Shown here one piece after another: positions 32,362-45,786 of a DNA stretch of 64,000 nt. Under the pieces are notes generated by a model. It saw only the letters and a list, made by a program, of their open reading frames with translations, had not been told where the DNA came from and did no database searches. How positions within the stretch are numbered: the stretch's first letter is position 1; every line of letters starts with the position of its first letter. Source of the DNA: Thalassia testudinum (taxonomy: Eukaryota; Streptophyta; Magnoliopsida; Alismatales; Hydrocharitaceae); the NCBI GenBank assembly GCA_037157565.1, contig JAZHRO010000002.1, positions 76,310,001 to 76,374,000 on the forward strand, in the 5' to 3' direction. A program made the translations under genes and the position numbers.

Positions 32362-34897
32362 TGTTAGCAGCGCTTGATCATGTTTTACATCAGTTGTGTT
32401 GTAGTATAGGTGACAAGCGTTAACAACAAATAAAAATTTATTACTCTAAAACCTAAGTATTCGAGGTTGAACACAAGGAGCAAATATAATTTATTCACTA
32501 ATCTCAATAATGTAATTGAACACTTAGAATTACTCAAAACTTAATTCAGAATATAAATGCAAGAATTTAAGAGTTAAAATTGTATAAAAATAGAATCGGA
32601 TGTCTGATTTCATGATCAGGCGTCTTAAAAAGATATCTCTCTTTTAAGCTTTTATCTTATTTCCTTCTCCTTTCTTTCTTTCTTTCTCTGATTTTCCTTA
32701 GCTCTTTTTCTTCTATTCTTCTTTGACTTTGGCCATCTGGTTCTTCTTCCTTGCTTCTTTGCAGCTTCCTTTCTTTGCTCTTCTTCCTTCTTCTTCTCTT
32801 GCACAGTGCTGCTCCTTCCCTTGGCATGAGCCTTTCTTCTTTAGCTCTCCTCTGATGTTCTCTTCTCTTTGGCTTGGCCTCTTCCTTCTGCCTTGTCTTT
32901 CCTTCTCTTTTTCCTCTGCGAGTCTTCTTCTTTCTTTAGCCTTCCTTCCTTCTTCTTCCTTTTGCAGCTAAGTGTCAGCTTCACTTCAGGTGTGCCTTCC
33001 CTTGGCTTCTCTACTTCTTCTTCCCTACCTATCTCGCTTCACCATGCCTTAACTTCAGCTGCACCTTCCTTCTCCTTCTTCTTCCCTGCACACACCGAAG
33101 AGCAAAACCTACCCCTCTACCCACACCCACATCTCTCTCTCTCTGAATCTCTCTTCGGTACGCTCTCCCAGAGCCGGGTAATCGGGTCGGTCGCATGCCC
33201 AGGTCCAGGTGCACCAGCATGGGTGTGGTGCACGAGGAGTGCTCGGTAGGTTAGTCAAGTCGGGTGCCAGGTCCACGGGGGAGTGTCGCGGACGAGGCGT
33301 GGTAAGGGTGAGGGACCTCACCCCATGTGTGTCTTGAGGTGAATAACATAAAACACAAAATAATTTATCGCACGTGCCTCACTCCTACGTTCATGAGGTG
33401 GGACTAATGTCCCACCCACATTTGCGTGCACCTGTAGGTGGATGACTTCTTCCAATTGCTGCAGCTGGAGGCCTCGCCAAACCAATTTCCCTACTGTCTG
33501 AGTTCGTGCAAACGTGTGCTTCCTCTGGGACCCTGACACTTGGAGAGCGTAGCCTGGGATGAAGCTCGCGACCTCCTCGCTGTGTGCGTCAATGGCGGCA
33601 GGTGATGAAATCTGTCACACACAATCATGGCCTTGCGGTCCCATTAAAATACATGGGAAGCTTCGCCGTGCGAAGGTGAAGGTGGGACGGTAGGTGGCAG
33701 GCTGCAGGGTGGCCTAGGCGTGCGTGCCTAGGTCGCTCTGTGGCCGGGCTTATGGGTTAGGTCGGGGGCATTTAGGGAGGTGTTGGCGGTCTGTGAGTGG
33801 GTGGAAAATGTTCAGTGGTCGATGGTGGAGGTAAAGGGGTTGGTGGCAAGACGTGTGGAGGTGTGGAGTGATCTATGTGCCTCGTCGGAGGTTGGCCGGA
33901 GATGGGGAAGATGGCGGTGGACAGTGGCAGTCAAGGGGTAATTCGTGAAATAGATTGAGGGGAATTGAAGAGGGGATAAAGAGGAGTAAGTCTAACCTAA
34001 TTAAGTGGATGAACGGGGAGAGATGGCGACTGGCAGTACCTGCTGTCGCCGGAGAAGACGGCGTCCAGTGGAGGGAGATGGTGACGGGGCTAAAGATGCT
34101 CGCGCGGGTGTTGCGCGATGCGGGGGAAGATGGTGTGGACAGCTCTACCACTGGTATGGTGGCAGAGTGACGAGAAAGAGGAGGGAGGCTTGACGGAGCT
34201 TGCTGGACTACTTGGCCGGAGGAGAAGAAGAAGAAATTAAGGTGGATCTCTGGCCAAGTCGAGCTGTGGAGGTGGTTTTCAAAAGGTAGGGGTCAAAATG
34301 TAATTGGGTGTACTATTTTGCAAAGTAGGTTAAGATGACCTCCCCATAGGTCCAAATTTTGGTACAAACCTAATTTTGACCTAAGGATTCCAATGGTGAA
34401 GTTGGATTTTAGTTTTGACCACGTTTGACTATACATTTTGCATAAAAATCAAATTAGGTCAATTAATGAGCTAGGACCCTAATCTAGGTCAAAATAGGTT
34501 CCAAATGCCAATTTGATGGTTCTAAACTCTAGGGGATATTTTTTCATGAATTTTAGGGGGTTTACTTGATTTTTATCCTGACCAGAACCTTGTTGAATTA
34601 AGCGAGTCCATTTTAGGGTTACAGAATGTCATTTAATTCTTGGATTGCACAACAACCCATTTCTGACTGAACCAACCAACTTTTTATATTATTTAGACCA
34701 TTTGACTCATGTTTTGCCTCTGAGAAATTCCATTTATGTACTGCAATGGTAAAATTACAGTTTTAACCTTTATTTTGTGTTTTCTTCTCAGAACACTTAT
34801 TCCTTGAATTAGGTCCTTCTCCATGTTATGTAGGAGCTCTTATTCTCTTTCTTAAGTCAAAATGAGCTAGTTAGGGCTCATGATGAGGCTCTCATCA
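32362..34897 (-). repeat. Element E 3' LTR (with internal deletion)
   Basis: 2,536 bp; ends TGTTAGCAG and CTCATCA in + orientation. It lacks 338 bp present at 43276-43613 of the other LTR; the junction is near 34274. The missing block contains the TATA box. Confidence 0.9.
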
Positions 34898-36240
34898 TAC
34901 CCCCATGTCTAGCTTTTGCTAGTCCTTTAGCAAAATTTCAAGGTTTTAACTTCTGTTCTAGACCCTGAGTGTCTATTATCAGTTATGATTAGTGCTTTTC
35001 TTTTTCTTGTGATTAGTTCAGAATGCTGACAATAGGCCTAGAGGTACTCAAGTTTGTACCAAAATCCGGACCTGACCTGCTTTAGCCTCAGTCCTCCGCG
35101 AAGGTTTTTAAGGCCCGCAAAAACTATTCTAGGGTTTGTTGGACTCTGCGGTTAAAGCACCCGTGCTTGAGACATTTTTAGCCTAGGTTCAGTTTGCAGT
35201 GCATTTTTTTATGAGAGAGATAGAGGATTTGTTTCTTTGGAGAGCTTTCTCTCTCTTTTCTTTTTATTTCTAGCTTCGGATTGGCTTCTCAACACGGTCT
35301 GTATCGGATTCCTCATCCCCATCATCAATCCTCAAGGGTCCTTGGCAATCGATGCTTTGTGATAGCACCGCCCATGGCAACCCCCAGAACCCTGGCTTTC
35401 GAGATTTCGAGATAATCCTGCCCATGGCGTTCCGTGGCCTAATCCAGACCCTGGCAATTGACATTTTGTGATAATACCGCCCATGGTATCTGAACCAGCA
35501 GAGTGCATACATGCCCCCGGTAGGATATTTAAATATCCTAAGAGACAAGCACCAAGGAGACGATATGTTGTTACGTGTCTTCGAGGGGAATTTCCCGCCT
35601 CTCTACGTCAGGAACTCATCCAAATCAACTTGTGTTGATCGGCCGCTCCTAATCTAGGTGACTTTTTCAGAACATTGAAATGCTTTTTGCTTGATTTTGA
35701 TATTTATGCACACTGAACCAGACTGTGTGTGGATTGGGGTGCTTAGGTTACCGAATCTTGCAAACCGAAGGTCAGTTAACGAGGTCGAATACTTCCTAAG
35801 CCTTAGACCTAATACTTAAGCTTCGCATTGTCCCCAACCTCTTGAGGATTGTCCAGATCTTAGCAGGTACATGAATTTTTAAGCCTAAAAGTCTAGCCCA
35901 GAAGGCCTAAGATCAGCGTTCCTGCTAATCTCTTTTTGTGTCTCCTTAGCTCTTTTCTTTTATTTTTCTCTTTTCTTGATGTGGTCTAGAACTTCGGTTA
36001 ATTCCTTAATCTCTTACTGATGACTATCTTTTTTCTTTTTCATTTTGTGCTCCTTTTTGTCATTTTTTCTCTTTTTCTCCTCCTTATGATTATGTGGCTC
36101 ACAAAATTTCCTCCCTCAATTTTTTTATTCTTTTTTCATAATTTGTCAATTTTTTTGTGTTTTTGACATATGTGAATTTTTTTTATGAGAATCCTTCTGA
36201 CTTTTTCTTGGTTCTGTATGTATGCACTTTATCACCCCCC
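34898..36240 (-). other. Element E PPT and 3' spacer
   Basis: Homologous to the 3' spacers of A and D. Holds the terminal PPT (34898-34922), the threefold repeat (35336-35492) and the second PPT (36233-36244). Small frames here, such as 35270-35548, are not conserved as proteins. Confidence 0.75.
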
Positions 36241-37103
36241 CATGTCTAAGTTTTGCAATGTCCTCATTATAAACGGAAGCTGTGAAATAGTGTTGAGGTC
36301 AGGGACTTAGAATAGGATACATCGGGTGGGTGAATGGGTCGAAAATGACTGATGTGGACGATATCAAGCTTAGGTTCGTGTACCAGAGGTGGGATCAACT
36401 GTCTAAGGTTGAACTCAAGGTGCAATGGACGTGAAGTACCAATGGATAATCAGACGAGTCTCTATTTTTGGAATGATGGGTTGCCTCCCGTTAAGCGCTA
36501 AATTCAATGCCTTCGGCCGAGTGGAAAATAGGGTGGAGAGGGAGTGGTCAAATCAGCGAAATTTTGTAAAACAAGCACCTTGATTAAGAGCCTGGTTGGT
36601 CCAACCAGGTGCTTGTTAAGATCAACAGGCTGATGATGTAGCCCAAACCCAATCAGTTTGGTGGGTTGATAGATGTAGATCAACAGATGAGGAACCTACC
36701 ATATGCAATGAAGTTCTGATGGATGTGGAAATGAAAACTTGGGTTTAAGCTGAGTCGAATCAGCCTGGTCAGAGTAGGGTTCCGAAAAATAATCAATGCA
36801 TGGTGTGGAAACCCTATAGGGGCGATCAGAGAATGGTGGATCATGTTTTTCAGTTTGATTGATAACTGATACCTTGTATAGATGTGGAGTTGAATCATCT
36901 GCAAATGGCTCAGTGAGAGGTGAATTAGAATAGAAATTGAGTTCAGTTGCGGGTCGGGGTAGAGAATGGGTTTTGATCAGTTCTGTATGTGTGGAAGAGG
37001 TGGCTTCAATGAGAATTGTGTATGAGGGCTCTTCTAGAAAGGAATGATGGGTGGTCTCATGTAGAGAGTCCTCATAGTAACTTTCAAAATAAAAAGAAAA
37101 TGC

Positions 37104-40100
37104 CTAGAGAGTGTCTATGGGATACTGGAAATCAGCGTCAAGAAAAGATTCTGGGTCGCAATTACTCTTAGCATTTGCTGGTTCTGATTCCTGAGGATCT
37201 AAAAGAAATGATTCCATGTTATTGGAACCTGAACCGAAATTAGTGATCTTGGGAACTAGGACCTCAGAATCAAAGTTAGAGAATGAGTCATGTGAGTTGA
37301 GGTCGTAGATTGGTTTGTTATAATCAGGAAGCATATTTTCTCTGATGTTCTGGTCGGATTCAAAATCGTTGGAGAGTTTGCCAAAATCAAAATATGAATG
37401 AGATTCAAGATCATGAGTTCCACCATAGAATAAATCATATGCTGTAGATTCAGCAGCCTGACTGGTGTCTATCCTAGATGTCAATTCTGAGCTTAAAAAG
37501 GTGTCCTTATCTGGTAGAGGCTCAGGTTCTAAGCTGGTAGGGCAGACCCAATTGAAACGCCACTCATCTAACTCAGTTTCTGTATCGTAAATTGGCATGA
37601 CTTCTGAAAAATCGATTGGTTCCTCTGAGGATGTTGGCGAGGGATATTCATCAAATAGAGGCCCAAAATCATATTCTTCATTGAAAATTGATCTTCCTCA
37701 TATGGGGCCTTGAAATCTTCCCAATAGGTTTCAGATCTAGATTCTGGGCTTAGGATGTGGGTTGAGTCACTAGAATCTAGGTCCAAATAACCTTTGAGGG
37801 GCACCTTATCAGAATAAGGGGTGGAATTTACACCCTTGAGAGGTTCAGTTCTACTCTCATTATTGCAGGAGTTTTGGGATTCTAAGCCTGGTGATTCATG
37901 GTCTAGAGTGGGCTCAACATTGTGTTCTCCTGCAATTGGAACTTCCCAATCTTCTTCAATATCAAGCACATTGTACTCAATCTGGGTTGGGAATCCACAA
38001 CCATTTTGTGCCTCAAACTCGAGACCAGATTGATCCTCAATGTTGTCCCAAGATGGTTCATCCTCTGTTTGTGGTATATACGGGTATTTATGGTCGATAA
38101 TTTATTTTAATAATCTCATTATCTCTTCCTATTTTTCAAGATCATCTTGGTATCGCTCCCAAAGTCGAGGATTTGTCATGCATTGAAGGTATTCAAGATT
38201 GTGCAATTTTTCTTTCTCAATGTATCATGTGATGAGCATGTCTCGGGTTGATCCTTTTGTGGCTTCTGCCAATAACACTTGGGCACAGGTTATGATGAAG
38301 GTTGTGGTTGTTGGGACATCAACCTAAATGTTTTCTACTGGTGTTGAGGTTTTGTCTTCTTTTTCATAGAATTTCAGGGCATCCTCAATCATCCTATCTC
38401 TCATGTGAAGCTTCGTTCCTAGGAGGGGGTGAGATCAGCGTAACGTAAAAAATGCGGAATTGAAATATAAACAATCTCACAAGATGCAATCACACAAAGT
38501 ACAAAAAGTATTTTTAGGTGGAAACCCAAACGGGGTGAAAACCACCACCTAACCCTCTCGAGTTAGGATTTTCCGATCAACCAAGTTGATCAAAATCCAC
38601 TAAACCGAATCACTTTAAAACGAGGGTGATTCAACCTCAATTACAACCACGCTACTTAGACGAGGGTAGCGTACCTCAACCCTTCTCTTCACGAGACGGA
38701 TTTTGTCTCACGAAGGAGATGGGAATTCGCAAAGCGAATACCCAACCAAATAACAAAGATAAAACAAGTAATCCTATAGAGCCAATAAAGTAATATTTAA
38801 CCTAAGCTTCTATAGGAAATAGGATGCTTCCCTTTGAAAGGAGTATGTCGACGACGTGGATGCGTGTGCCACGCGACGGCGCAACGTCGCTCTCGTGAAC
38901 GGCGGGAGAGCGGGTGCGCAACAGCTTGATGCTCTTAAGAGAATGGAGCTTGAGCTAGCTAGGACACAAGAGAGTGGAAAGTGTATTACAAAGTGTTTCT
39001 TGTGTATCTTGGTGTATTTTTGTGTTGCAAAGGTTCCCCTCTATTTATAGAGGCCTTAGGAAGGCTTTAGAAGGCTTAGGAAAGGTTCTATAGCCGTTGG
39101 GTGCAAAGCCCAAGAGAATCAACCCAAAATCAGGAACAATCATTGTTCTGACAGGCTTATCTGACGTCTAATTCTAGCATCAGACGTCTGGAAGTTCACT
39201 TTAAGACGTCTGATTTCAAGGTCAGACGTCTGATTTTGGGCGGATTCCTTCCTAACTTGAATCATATCTAAACAGGGTTCTTGTGCAAGTCCATCAGACG
39301 ACATATAGGACGTCTGGCACTATGTCTGGATGCCTGGAAACCTACTTTTTCTGTGGGAATGGATTTCCAAACGTTGCAACGGCTAAAAAATCTCTGAGAA
39401 GAGATTTTGGGTCAGCTGAGGCAAAACGATCAATTATCAGACGTCTGGAAAGTCCTATGGACGTCTGATAAGGCTCTAATAGTCACATTCTTGACTGTTC
39501 GCTAAGCCAGCCAACGGTTCACTAATTGGACGTCTGGCAAAGTCATCAGACGTCTCCTAAGACGTCTGGTCTAAGGTCTGGACGTCTGATTTCATCAGAC
39601 AGAACTAACTATGTCCAGCCTAATAGTTATCAGATGTCTGAATCAACAGTCAGACGTCTTAAAATACTTTATCAGATGTCTGATTTTAGAGTTAGACGTC
39701 TGGAAACTCTGTTTGAACCCTATATTGGTTTTCTAAGTACTCTACAGAAAGCCTAAGTATCCTAGGGTTATGCCGGTGTTCCTAGGACTACTGTTAGGGT
39801 ACTTTGAGGCTCTTTAACATAATTTTCTAAGGAAATAAAGAGCAAGAAAATAACGACAAATGTACATGAAAGGAATAAAATGGAATTCTATCCTATTCTT
39901 CTTGTCCTTCCATCTTCAATCTATCGCTCCTCGCGAATCCCCTCTGTTCTCCATCAAGCTCCTCCAATCCGTCCTGGATGCGAGCTCGAATTCCGTCTAA
40001 ACACGTCTACATTTGCAATTGACCTGAAATCTACGACTCCAAGTGCAAATGTTAAATAACACGTGTTTTGTTATCATCAAAACAAATGATCGTGGTGCTC

Positions 40101-40169
40101 TAGCACCAACATCATGGATCTCCGATATTCAAGTTTCTTGAATGGTAGTTCTAAGTGGTTTGGCTGCAT
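37104..40169 (-). pseudogene. Element E acidic ORF of unknown family, split by solo LTR
   Basis: Start chosen at the ATG at 40167-40169, because F shows the same start followed by a closely similar protein. Near the N-terminus there is a basic stretch YRRSMRDRMIEDA. The solo Sirevirus LTR then splits the frame at 38406-40111. Downstream come a Leu/Glu-rich helix-like region and a long Asp/Glu/Ser-rich part, with EDEPSWDNIEDQ before 37969 and a frameshift near 37580 joining the frame that ends at 37104. Several stops interrupt it. No known domain is recognised. It occupies the place of gag-pol in this element. Confidence 0.6.
38406..40111 (-). repeat. Solo Sirevirus-like LTR
   Basis: 1,706 bp, TG...CA, flanked by perfect TCATG duplications (38401-38405 and 40112-40116). 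Related to the array LTRs but clearly diverged. It carries the palindrome array at about 39159-39706 with several decayed copies, and a TATA box at 39042-39049. A product of LTR-LTR recombination after insertion into E. Confidence 0.94.
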
Positions 40170-41345
40170 ATTTGGATCAGGTGGTGGAATCAAGATGTAG
40201 AATCAGAGTTTGAATCAAGATATACAATCAAGTTATGAAGCGATTAAATCTGAATAAAGTGTCCCACTGAAAATGTATGTGTGTGCTCTAAAGAGAAAAG
40301 ATGAGGAACTGGAGATGTTTTTAACCCAATCAAGACACCTAAAGAAGTTTGGATGACTATGGAGGTTCGAGGTGGATGATATCCCTGGATCAAAAGATCG
40401 TCCACCTGAGAATTACCTGGGCAGCCAGAGAGAGAGAGTCCTGTAAAGACCCCTACACGGTAGAGCATCCCCACAGGTTACAAGGTTTCCCTCACCTGAC
40501 CTCTCTTGTCACTGAGATTCCAGGTAGACTAGAATGGGAACCTTGACCTCTTAAGTCTACCACTTTTATTTCAAGGGTGTTTTAGGGTTTTCACTTGAAC
40601 TTTAGATGTTTTGATGTTGTGACCTAATTTGGAGGTTGGTTAACCCAAGGGGTTAACTTCACTTGACCTGTCCTAAATATGGCAGAATGATTCTAGGCTT
40701 GGGACCAAGAGATCACCCTGATTTGACTCCTAGTTTATTAGGTCCAAGATTTTAAGATTCAAGTGATTTTAGAGCTCAATTTTTAGGGTTTGTCTTGTTT
40801 AGATCTCTTCAATCAAGGGCTTGGGTCGCACACTGATGTGGGAGAGTTCATTTCCTTTTATATAGGCATGTGTGAAGTAGCACTCCAAGGCCTTACTGTA
40901 GAAACCCTAATTTGGTTCTATTTCTAATCCTTTTTTTTCACAAAAATTCTCTTTGGACTTAAAAGCAAGAAGTGTGTTGTCCGCAAAGATTAAACGTGAT
41001 TTCTATTAGGCACAGGAATTTTGTGGGATAGGATCTAAGAAATCGCTTCCACTTCAATAAGTTTTGAAAAATTTTCGCAAAATCAGGAAACGTTTGCCTT
41101 AAAGATGGTGCTTACTATAGAATGAAGGCAATTGATTCCTAGATTAATTGATTCCTTTTGTCTTTCAAGGATTAGGGGATGGTTTAAGGAAGAAAAGAGA
41201 TTACCTGCCTTGGAGTAGTTGACTTGCAGGAGGGATCTTCTCGTGAAATACTTAGCAAGATCACAACAAAGCAAAGTAGGGCAAGTTAGTGTTCAATATG
41301 ATTAAAAAAAGAATGCAGAGATTAGTGATAAATTGCGCGTTGCAC
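40170..41345 (-). other. Element E leader
   Basis: Non-coding region between PBS and ORF, homologous to the leader of F (62727-63888). Includes a microexon-like block at 41205-41250. Confidence 0.7.
41205..41250 (-). other. Putative leader microexon (element E)
   Basis: On the - strand CTTGCTAAG precedes 46 nt ending AAGGCAG and followed by GTAATC. Sequence is close to F. Confidence 0.45.
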
Positions 41346-41363
41346 CCAAGCAACGACGCCAAA
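41346..41363 (-). other. PBS of element E (degenerate tRNA-Asp)
   Basis: On the - strand TGGCGTCGTTGCTTGGGT, matching the tRNA-Asp complement with a few changes; next to the LTR edge. Confidence 0.75.
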
Positions 41364-41364
41364 A

Positions 41365-44238
41365 TATTAGCAGTGCTTGATCGTGTTTTATATCAATTGT
41401 GTTGTAGTATAGGTGACCAAGCGTTGACAACAAATAAAAATTTATTACTCGAAAACCTAAGTATTCGAGGTCAAACATAGGGAGCAAATGGAATTTATTC
41501 ACTAATCTCAATAATATAATTGAACACTTAGAATTACTCAAAACTTAATTCAGAATATAAATGCAAGAATTTAAGAGTTAAAATTGTATCAAAATAGAAT
41601 CGTACATCTGATTCCATGATCATACGTCTTAAAAAGATATCTCTTTTAAGCTTTTATCTTATTTCCTTCTCCTTTCTTTCTTTCTTTCTCTGATTTTCCT
41701 TAGCTCTTTTTCTTCTATTCTTCTTTGACTTTGGCCGTCTGCTTCTTCTTCCTTGTTTCTTTGCAGCTTCCTTTCTTTGCTCTTCTTCCTTCTTCTTCTC
41801 TTGCACAGTGCTGCTCCTTCCCTTGGCATGAGCCTTTCTTCTTTAGCTCTCCTCTGATGTTCTCTTCTCTTTGGCTTGGCCTCTTCCTTCTGCCTTGTCT
41901 TTCCTTCTCTTTTTCCTCTACGAGTCTTCTTCTTTCTTTAGCCTTCCTTCCTTCTTCCTTTTGCAGCTAAGTGTCAGCTTCACTTCAGCTATGCCTTCCC
42001 TTGGCTTCTCTACTTCTTCCCTACCTATCTCGCTTCACCATGCCTTAACTTCAGCTGCACCTTCCTTCTCCTTCTTCCCTGCACACAATGAAGAGCAAAA
42101 CCTACCCCTCTACCCACACCCGCGTCTCTCTCTCTTTGAATCTCTCTTCGGTACGCTCTCCCAGAGCTGGGTAATCGGGTCAGTCGCATGCCCGGGTCCA
42201 GACGCACCGGCATGGGTGTGGTACACGAGGAGTGCTTGGTAGGTTAGTTGGGTCGTGTGCCAGGTCCGCGGGGGAGTGTCGCAGACGAGGAGTGGTAAGG
42301 GTGAGGGACCTCACCCCATGTGTGTCTCGAGGCGAATAACATAAAAGACAAAATCTATTTATCGCACGTGCCTCACTCTTGCGTTCATGAGGTGGGACTA
42401 ATGTCCCACTCGCTTTTGCGCGCACCTGTAGGCAGATGACTTCTTCCAATTGCTGCAGCTGGAGGCCTCACCAAACCAATTGCCTTGCTGTCTGAGTTCA
42501 TGCACACGTGTGCTTCCTCTGGGACCCTGACACCTGAAGCACGCAACCTGGGATGAAGCTCGCGACCTCCTCACTGTGTGCGTCAATGGCGGCAGGTGGT
42601 GAAATCTGTCGCACACAATCACAGCCTTGCGGCCCCATTAAAATACATGGGAAGCTTCGCCGTGCGAAGGCGAAGGTGGGATGGTAGGTGGCAGGCCATG
42701 GGGCAGCCTAGGCATGGTTGCTTAGGTCGCTCTGTGGCCAGGCTTATGGGTTAGGTCAGGGGGCGTTTAGGGAGGTGTTGGCGGTCTGTGAGTGGGTGGA
42801 AAATGTTCAGTGGTCAATGGCGAAGGTGAAGAGGTTGGTGGAGAGATGTGTGGAGGTGTGGAGTGATGGATGCGTCTTGCCGGAGGTTGGCCGGAGATGG
42901 GGAAGATGGCGGTGGACAGTGGCAGTCGAGGGGTAATTCGTGAAATAGATTGAGGGGAATTGAAGAGGGGATGAAGAGGAGTAAGTCTAACCTAATTAGG
43001 TGGACGAAGGGGGAGAGATAGAGAATGGAAGTACCTGCTGTTGTCGAAGAAGACGACGTCCAGTGGAGGGAGATGGCGGTGACTATGGGGCTAAAGATGC
43101 TCGCGCGGGTGTTGCGCGATGCAGAGGAAGATGGTGTGGACAGCTCTACCACTGGTATGGTGGCAGAGTGATGAGAAAGAGGAGGGAGGCTTGCCGGAGC
43201 TTGCTAGACTACTTGGCTGGAGGAGAAGAAGAAGAAATTAAGGTGGATCTCTGGCCAAGTCGAGTTGTGGAGGTGCGGCCAGGGTTGAGGATCCTTTTAT
43301 AGATGCTGGCAGGGGCTCATATGCTTGGAAGACAAGCTTCCAAGTGCGCAAATCCTCACTGGAGATGGAATCATTTAGAGACCCAAATCTCTCATGCGTT
43401 CGTACAAGAGATTGGGTGCAAATCAGAGATTAGGATCGAGCTCAGATGGAAGGGAATTCCTCAGAGAATCTCCCTTCCAAATCTAGGAGGAGATCTCTGA
43501 GGAATCAGGGAGTACTCCCCCTCCATTCCTCGTCGGAGTAGGATTTCTCCCCATTAATGGTGGAGGGACCTATTTGTAAGAGTGGCGAGGAAGTTAGGGG
43601 GGTCTGTGCAATGGTTTTCAAAAGGTAGGGGCCAAAATGTAATTGGGTGTACTATTTTGCAAAGTAGGTCAAGATGACCTCCCCTTAGGTCAAAATTTTT
43701 GTAAAAACCTAATTTGTACCTAAGGAATCCAATGGTGAAGTTGGATTTTAGGTTTGACCATGTTTGATTGGACATTTTGCATAGAAACCCAAATTAGGTT
43801 AATTAATGAGCTAGGACCATAATCTAGGTCAAAATATGTTCCAAAGGCCAATTTGAAGGTTCTAAACCATAAGGGATATTGTTTCCATGAATTTTAGAGG
43901 GTTTACTTGATTTTTATCCTGACCAGAACCTTGTTGAATTATGCAGGTCCATTTTAGGGTTACCGAATGTCATTTAATTCTTGGATTGCACAATAACCCA
44001 TTTCTGACTGAACCAACCCACTTTTTATCTTACTTAGAACAGTTGGCCTATGTTTTGCCGATGAGAAATCCTATTTATGTACTGCAATGGTAAAATTGCT
44101 GTTTTAACCTTTATTTCATATTTTCTTCTCAGAACACTTATTCCTTGAATTAGGTCCTTCTCCATGTTATGTAAGAGCTCTTATTCTCCTTCTTAAGTCA
44201 AAATGAGCTAGTTAGGGCTCATGATGAGGCTCTCATCA
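41365..44238 (-). repeat. Element E 5' LTR
   Basis: 2,874 bp. The inner terminal dinucleotide is TA (TG in the other copy). It keeps the block with the TATA box (near 43295-43301, - strand) that the 3' LTR has lost. Confidence 0.9.
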
Positions 44239-45786
44239 CACATCCTATGCTGAACTTATATTACACTTTAGGGTTCATCCATTAGAATAGCCGACTCCAC
44301 CTCTAGTACTCGTACCTGAGCTTGAAATCGTCCGCAACAGTCATCCTGACCCATCCATCCACCCAACACCTATTCTAATGAATGATCTAAGTTGAACTCG
44401 AACCCACCTAATTTACAATGACATTGCAAATCATAGGCGTGGGGGGGTATTGAAGTGCAAAACGTCGTGAAAATCACTTCACAAGAAAGGGTTTCATAAA
44501 AAAAATACATATTCCAAAAAAAACCAAAAAAAAATATATATATATAAAATTGGAAAAGAACAAAAATGGGAGAGGGGAGGAAATTTTGAATTGATATCAT
44601 TTGTTGAGGAGAAAAAGGGAGGAGATAAAAATGTCGAAAAGGAGCATAATTTGAAGAAAAAGAAATAGTAATTAGTAAAAGATTAACGAATTGACTTAAT
44701 TCTAGACCAAATCAAAAGAAAAGAAAATGAGGAAAGACAAAAAGTGCTTAGTAGGAACGCTGATCTTAGGCCTCTTGGACCGCAATCCTAGGCTTAAAAA
44801 TTCAAGTATCCGCTAAGATCTGGATAATCCTCGAGAGGATGGGGAAAATGCGAAGCTTAAGTATTAGGTTTAAGGCTTAGGGATTATTTGGCCTCGTTAA
44901 CTGACCTCTGGTTTGCGGGACTCAGTAACCTAACCACCCCAATCCATGCACAGTCTAGTTCAGTGCGCTTAAGTATCAAAATCATGCAAATGCATTAAAT
45001 CTGTTCTGAAAAAGTTACCTAGATTAGGAGAGGTTGATCAACACAAGTTGATTTGGACGAGTTCTTGGCACGAAGAGGCAGGAAATTCTCCTTGAAGATG
45101 CGCAATAACATATCATCTCCTCGGTGCCTGTCGCTTAGGATATTTAAATATCCTATCGGGGGCATGTAAGTGCCTTGTGCTGGTTCAGATGCCATGGGCG
45201 ACATTATCATGAAATGTCGATTGCTAGGGTCTAAATTTAGCTACAGAACTCCATGGGCAGGATTATCTCAAAATCTTCAAAGCCAGGGTTCTGGGGTTTT
45301 CCATGGGCGATGCTATCTCAAAGCAACGATTGCCAGGGACCCTGCGAGGATTGATGGTGGGAACTAGGAATCCGATACAAATCGTGTTGTAAGGCTAATT
45401 CGAAGCTAGAAATAAAAAGAAAAGAGGGAGAAAACTCTCCAAAAATAAAGAAAAGTTCTTCTGTCTCTCTCTTACAAAAATGCACTGCAAACTGAACCTA
45501 GGCTAAAACATGTTACAAGCACGGGTGCTTTAACCGTGGAGTTCAACTAACCTTAGGTTAGTTCCTGTAGGCCTTAGAAGCCTTCGCGGTGGACTGAGAC
45601 TAGAGCTGGTCGGTCCGAATCTTGGTGGGTACTTGAGTACCTCTAGGCATACTATCAGCATTCTAGCCTAATCTACAAAAAAAAGCACGCATCAAAGTTT
45701 TAAGCATCAAAAGGCATATGGTCTAGAATCAAAGTTAATACCTTAAAATTTTGCTAAGGGACTAGCAAAAGCTAGGCATGGGGGTT
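44239..45786 (+). mobile_element. Element D 3' spacer and PPT
   Basis: Resumes D after element E. Collinear with 20560-22107 of A. Contains a second PPT (44436-44448), the threefold repeat (45188-45342) and the terminal PPT (45761-45786). No supported ORF. Confidence 0.85.

Larger units (their letters stand above)
32362..44238 (-). mobile_element. Element E, non-autonomous Athila-related element
   Basis: 11.9 kb between perfect CACAT target duplications (32357-32361 and 44239-44243). LTRs, PBS, leader, microexon and 3' spacer are all of Athila type, but no gag core, RT or integrase is present. Instead it has a long acidic ORF shared with F. A solo Sirevirus LTR (38406-40111) adds 1.7 kb. Confidence 0.92.
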
